DNA of 64,000 nt from Antitrichia curtipendula (taxonomy: Eukaryota; Streptophyta; Bryopsida; Hypnales; Leucodontaceae), in contig OX579635.1 of NCBI GenBank assembly GCA_951230915.1, positions 3,286,001 to 3,350,000 on the forward strand, read 5' to 3'. Position numbers and translations under genes: made by a program. Position 1 is the stretch's first letter, and each line of letters opens with the position of its first letter. Below the pieces are notes generated by a model. The model made no database searches and was not told the origin of the DNA. It was given only the letters and a program-made list of their open reading frames with translations. This document shows positions 59,718 to 64,000 of this stretch, piece by piece.

Positions 59718-60648
59718 TTAACCCCTAAAGGACCTAGGCCATTTTTCTGCCAAAAAACACTCAAAACTGCCATTTCTATAGCAAAGAGTAAAAAAATTTG
59801 AAAATTGTTTTCTTTTCACATCTAACCGTAGGATCTTATACCTTACTAGTATGAAAATGTATGGAAAAAATTTCAGAATTTTTGACCGCACAGATTGCAA
59901 GATATCTGCGTTTAAAGTGAAAAAAACAAGTTTTTCAGCACATTGCGGGACTAGATTTTATGACTTTGAACATTTTTAACTTAAATATTTTGCACTACAG
60001 AGTTTTGAGCGTTTAATCTTTATAGTGGAGAATTGAGTTGAGAGTCTAGGAAAAAAAAGAAAATTCAAAAAAACTTAATTTTCATTATTAAAAAAATTGT
60101 TAAGTAGAAGTAGGTACAAGATAGAAAGAAAATCTAAAATATTAATATCTTTTATATGGAATTAAAAAGCACTAATCCCAATGGTGAGATTGTTCTAGCA
60201 AAAAAACTAAACCTTGTGGAACTTTTTTTTTTGAAAAATTATAAAAATTACATTCACAAATGAATCCTACAAGTTATTTTTTCAGGAAAATGCTCTAAGT
60301 GCCCGAAAAACAAGCTTGTCCATAACTTTCTCATAAAAAATCCAAATGAAATGAATCAAAGCTTTTCAGATAGACAAAAATATAATCTATAAGAAAAAAA
60401 AATTAGGAAAAAAAAAAAAAAAAAATTGCAAATTTTTTTTGCTGCCCCTTGAACACTGTTTTGAACTTATTTGGGCATAACTTTTTTTCCAGGGCACCGA
60501 TTGTGAAAAAAATTATATTCCCATAAACCTAATCAGATTTTCTACCTCCAAAAAAAGTTTCAAAAAATCAGGAGAAAATTTCAGCTCATAGGTACCTGCC
60601 CGAAAACCCATTTGTCCCCCGAACGGACAACGGGCCTTTAGGGGTTAA
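59718..60648 (-). mobile_element. TTAA-flanked element of family A, complete but diverged, 931 bp
   Basis: Ends TTAACCCCTAAAGG and CCTTTAGGGGTTAA are perfect inverted complements. The interior keeps the family order but differs widely from 35931-36885, so it belongs to another subfamily. It contains an A19-like run near 60408-60424. Confidence 0.78.
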
Positions 60649-63447
60649 ATGGTCACTCTTGAAGCAAAAGATGCTTCAACTCCCCATTGGTTGCCTCAAA
60701 AGAACTCTTCAACTCCCATTGGTGGTTCTAAAGAGCTTGCGGTGGTTGCTAGAGGATGTAATGGCGCTTTTGCCACCCTTCTTTTCTCCTTCTAGGAACC
60801 TTGGTAGTGGTTCAAAATGGATTGAGCTGGAATTGGATGTCTCTACCTTAAAAACAAAAGATAGAGCCAATTATTACACTAATTAAACAAGCTAATGGCA
60901 AAAAAGAATTGAAAATTTATTATAGAAATGAAAGGGGCAAAGCCATGGTGTTTATTGTTTTTTTGAATTGGAAAACTCAATAATTAGTGGTCCCCAAGTG
61001 TGAAATCCAAAGATGATTTGGCAATGTAATCAATATGTGGATATGGTACTAGAAGGTCCTTTAGTCTACAAGAGAGCCCGCCTATAGTTGCCAAAAGTGT
61101 TTACTTGAGTTTTGATGCACAATGGACCATGCATCTTCTTTTTTGCAATAGAGTAAATCTTATTTTTAGGTAGAAGTTTCATCCTAGTCTCTAACTAAAT
61201 TGCATTGAGTTTGTAGTCTATCCGGTTTGTAGTTTCCTTGGCCCTTAGGATAAATTATTCTTGACTTAGGTTAAATTGTACTTACATTCTCACAATGAAT
61301 GTTTAATTTCATTTGCAACCAAAATAAATAAATCCAAAGATCAAGCACTAAATCCTAAGAGTCCATAGCATTTGGGGGTTTATTGCCTTTGTAGTGTTGT
61401 AGGTCTAAATGTCACTAAGGTATAGAAATCTCAACCATACAATCTTGTAGTAAACGAGTTGTAAATAGAATCATTAGGCCACATAGATTGGAAGATTTTA
61501 ATATTTTAGTGTTGAAAAAAGATGCCGAAATTTTTCTAGCAAGACACCACATGTGAAATTCAATTTCTAAACCTATGATATTTAAACTAAAAAACTAAAA
61601 ATGATAAAGTGCTTCAAAACCAGCATACAAACACATTGGTGAAAAAAAAATGTCATTCAAATAACTCACTATGTCAACAAAATGGCTTTAAAATACCAAA
61701 AAAGTAGCAAAAAAGGTTGAAAAAAAGCCATCTAAGGTTGAACCTCCTTCTACTAAAATGCTTCTCAGAGACTCAAATACTCACAACTTTTTGAATTGAT
61801 TTGAAATTCTAGCCACACAAACTAGACTAGTATGCACAACTTTCTAATTTTTTAATTTGAAAACGGGAACCATATGAAGAAGAAACAATAATCCAAAAAT
61901 GTCCACATTTTGATCTTGAAATGGCTTCCAAACATTCCAAACAACTTGGATTAAGATGGAAAAATTACCATAATAACTAGACTTCAATGAGAATCTAATC
62001 CAACAAATTTGATTGAAAACAAACATTAAATGAAGGAGATACAAGCGGCCTTTGAAGTTGCAACCATCAAAATGCAATTTGGTGAATTCAAATTGAACCC
62101 TACCTAAGTTTTCAAAAAACCTAAAGTGGATTCATTAAGCCTCTAGGGGTTATAATAAGCAAATACTTTCAAAATAGATACCATATAACAAAATTATTCT
62201 TTCTTGAAAACGAAATTCCATTTGATTTTCAATCCCCTAACCACCAATATTTAATTCAACTGAACATAAGTATTGGGTAGGGTCAATATTTCTTTGCCAT
62301 AAATACAATTAGTTCCAAAAATAAGATCCAATAGATGCTAAACATTGTATCATTCCACAAGATTTTTTGTTTTCATATTTTAAATATTTTTTGAAAAACA
62401 ATTTCTCAATTTTTTTGGCATCTATTTAAAAAATTAATTCCATCAAACTTGTTTTACAATATTTTACAATGCTAGAATGTTGCATATCAATTTTTAAATA
62501 TGCTCATGTCAAATAGTAGTGTCAACAAGAGAAATGGAAATGAGTATTTTCTAATGTGAAGTTAGTAATGGTTCTAATATGGCATGCCAACTCTTGCCAA
62601 AATTTGATTGGTGGAGAGTTGTGACTTGGGACTTCCATACTACGTTCTAAGTTTTAAGTTGTTGTGCACTTAAAAATGCCCATATGACAACATTTTTTTG
62701 GAAGTTTTGCTGCCAAAGAAGTGAGATTTTGAAATGTAGTCGCGACTGTAGTTGAATTGATTCACTTGAAGTCCTAGCTTTTGTTTTGTGCTTATTATGA
62801 GAAGAATATAAAAAGTGATAAATAAACATCCCAGTGGGCTAATTGTGTGTACAAATATGTCCATTATACATTCTATACTTGAAGCTTCTTCAAAATGAGT
62901 TACTTTGACTTTTGATCCACTTTGAAACATATCTTCACCATATAATACTATAGATGAGAGAAAATGTGTTTTACAGTTAAAACTTTTGTCTTCATCTCTA
63001 AATTGAGATTTGACCTTGAATTAGGACTTGGAATATAGTGAGAAATTTTCTATAAGGTATGTACACCCATAATCAACATTATCAAATTTAGTACACCTAC
63101 ATTGGATCCAAAAATTGTTACAAAAAACTTGATTTTGAGTACACAAGATATATACATTCAAAACATGAGAGGCTATGAGAGCCTAGAGTTGTTTTTTGGT
63201 ACACCTTGAGACAACTTTTTATATTCAATACAAAGAGTGTCTCAATTTCATTTGTCACATTTTCATTAAACATTACAATTTTTCATTCATCCACTCTTCC
63301 TCCAAACCCTAAAGACATCTTCATAGTCAGTAGATGATGCAAAAATTCAAAGGTGTTGTTTCAAATGTGGCAACAATTGTAATGCTAGTACTTTTAAAAA
63401 TTTATAACTTTTTCATACAATGTCCAAATAATGCATGCTAAAGTGAG
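60649..63447. other. AT-rich intergenic DNA, no gene recognised
   Basis: 61430-62160 has eroded similarity to family A (CAATCTTGTAGTAAAC, ACATAGATTGGAAGATTTTA), ending CCTCTAGGGGTTATAA. It is probably an old copy. The short minus frames at 61844-62077 and 62647-62930 are unrecognised. Confidence 0.4.
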
Positions 63448-64000
63448 TTAACCCCTAAAGGACCAGCATACAATTTTGGGTAATATAGACTGGAGATTTT
63501 CATATTATTGTCTGAAATTTTAATAGAAGTTGTGTGCGAGGAATATCTTTTATATGCACTAAATTTCATGACATTTGGAAATACGAGTCAAAAGTAATGG
63601 CCTAATATGTTACTTTTTTTCCGAGCCTTGCAATCCGGACAGATTTTTTTAAATCACTTTTTTCATAAACAAAAATTTGAAACTGATTTTCTAGAGTTAT
63701 ATATACATAAAAAGCTTTGAATCATTCCATTTGGACCAATGAGTCAAAAGTTATGAGGAATTTTAGTTTGCAGGTAGTTATGGATTCTCTACTCTACAAT
63801 TAACCTTTGAAGTCCTTTATCTTACTCAATTTTCAATATTTTTTGAGAAAAATAAAATTGTAGGATGAAATTTGTTTATCACAACATTTCAACCATTGGA
63901 ATTGGCATCTTTCAATTCCATAACCAAATTCTTAACAATTTTGTATTTTGAATCATTCTCTAATTCTTTCTACTTACTATTTTTTACATATATGATGTAC
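63448..64000 (+). mobile_element. TTAA element of family A, cut by the window end
   Basis: It starts TTAACCCCTAAAGGACC and follows the subfamily of 15129-16049 (TTTTAATAGAAG, ATATGCACTAAATTTCATG, CCTAATATGTTACTTTTT). It is still inside the element at position 64000. Confidence 0.72.

Noticed and set aside
1..64000. CRISPR array, rRNA genes or bacterial operons
   Set aside because: No regularly spaced identical repeats, no rRNA sequence, and the genes are spliced eukaryotic ones.

Overview
The window looks like nuclear DNA of a land plant. It has spliced GT-AG genes, a plant-type bHLH-ACT transcription factor pair, a plant TRAPPC12-like gene, and plant-style CACTA and Tourist-like elements. 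Gene density is very low: three recognisable protein genes in 64 kb, separated by AT-rich repeats. I could not fix the lineage from sequence alone. A non-seed plant (moss or lycophyte) is an inference, not something I can show.

Layout. 1-1265 is the 3' end of a TRAPPC12-like gene (+). 1266-17.6 kb is repeat-rich intergenic DNA with several TIR elements and inverted repeats. 18137-19331 is bHLH-ACT gene 1 (+), preceded by a G-box/RY motif. 19.3-43.4 kb is a large intergenic expanse of TTAA-flanked elements, degenerate GC-rich minisatellites, a CACTA-type element, a decayed minus-strand reading frame and old paralogous blocks. 43928-45095 is bHLH-ACT gene 2 (+), a close paralogue of gene 1 with the same promoter motif and identical intron positions. 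45.1-64 kb is again mostly repeats, including a 747-bp near-perfect palindrome.

The dominant structure is a population of non-autonomous elements that begin and end at TTAA, with termini of the type CCCCTAAAGG, CCCTTTAGTGACC or CCCTTAAAC. About a dozen copies, full, truncated, tandem or folded back, make up roughly 10 kb. Two observations support true TTAA-targeted insertion: one element sits exactly in the flanking TTAA of another, and a paralogous empty site can be read at about 24.7 kb. TTAA target sites with CCY ends are the hallmark of the piggyBac superfamily. No transposase is encoded in the window.

Functionally, TRAPPC12 would act in vesicle tethering and the two bHLH-ACT proteins in transcription. 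Nothing suggests that the three genes work as a unit. The shared G-box in front of both bHLH genes makes auto- or cross-regulation possible, but this is unproven. All alignments here were made by eye.
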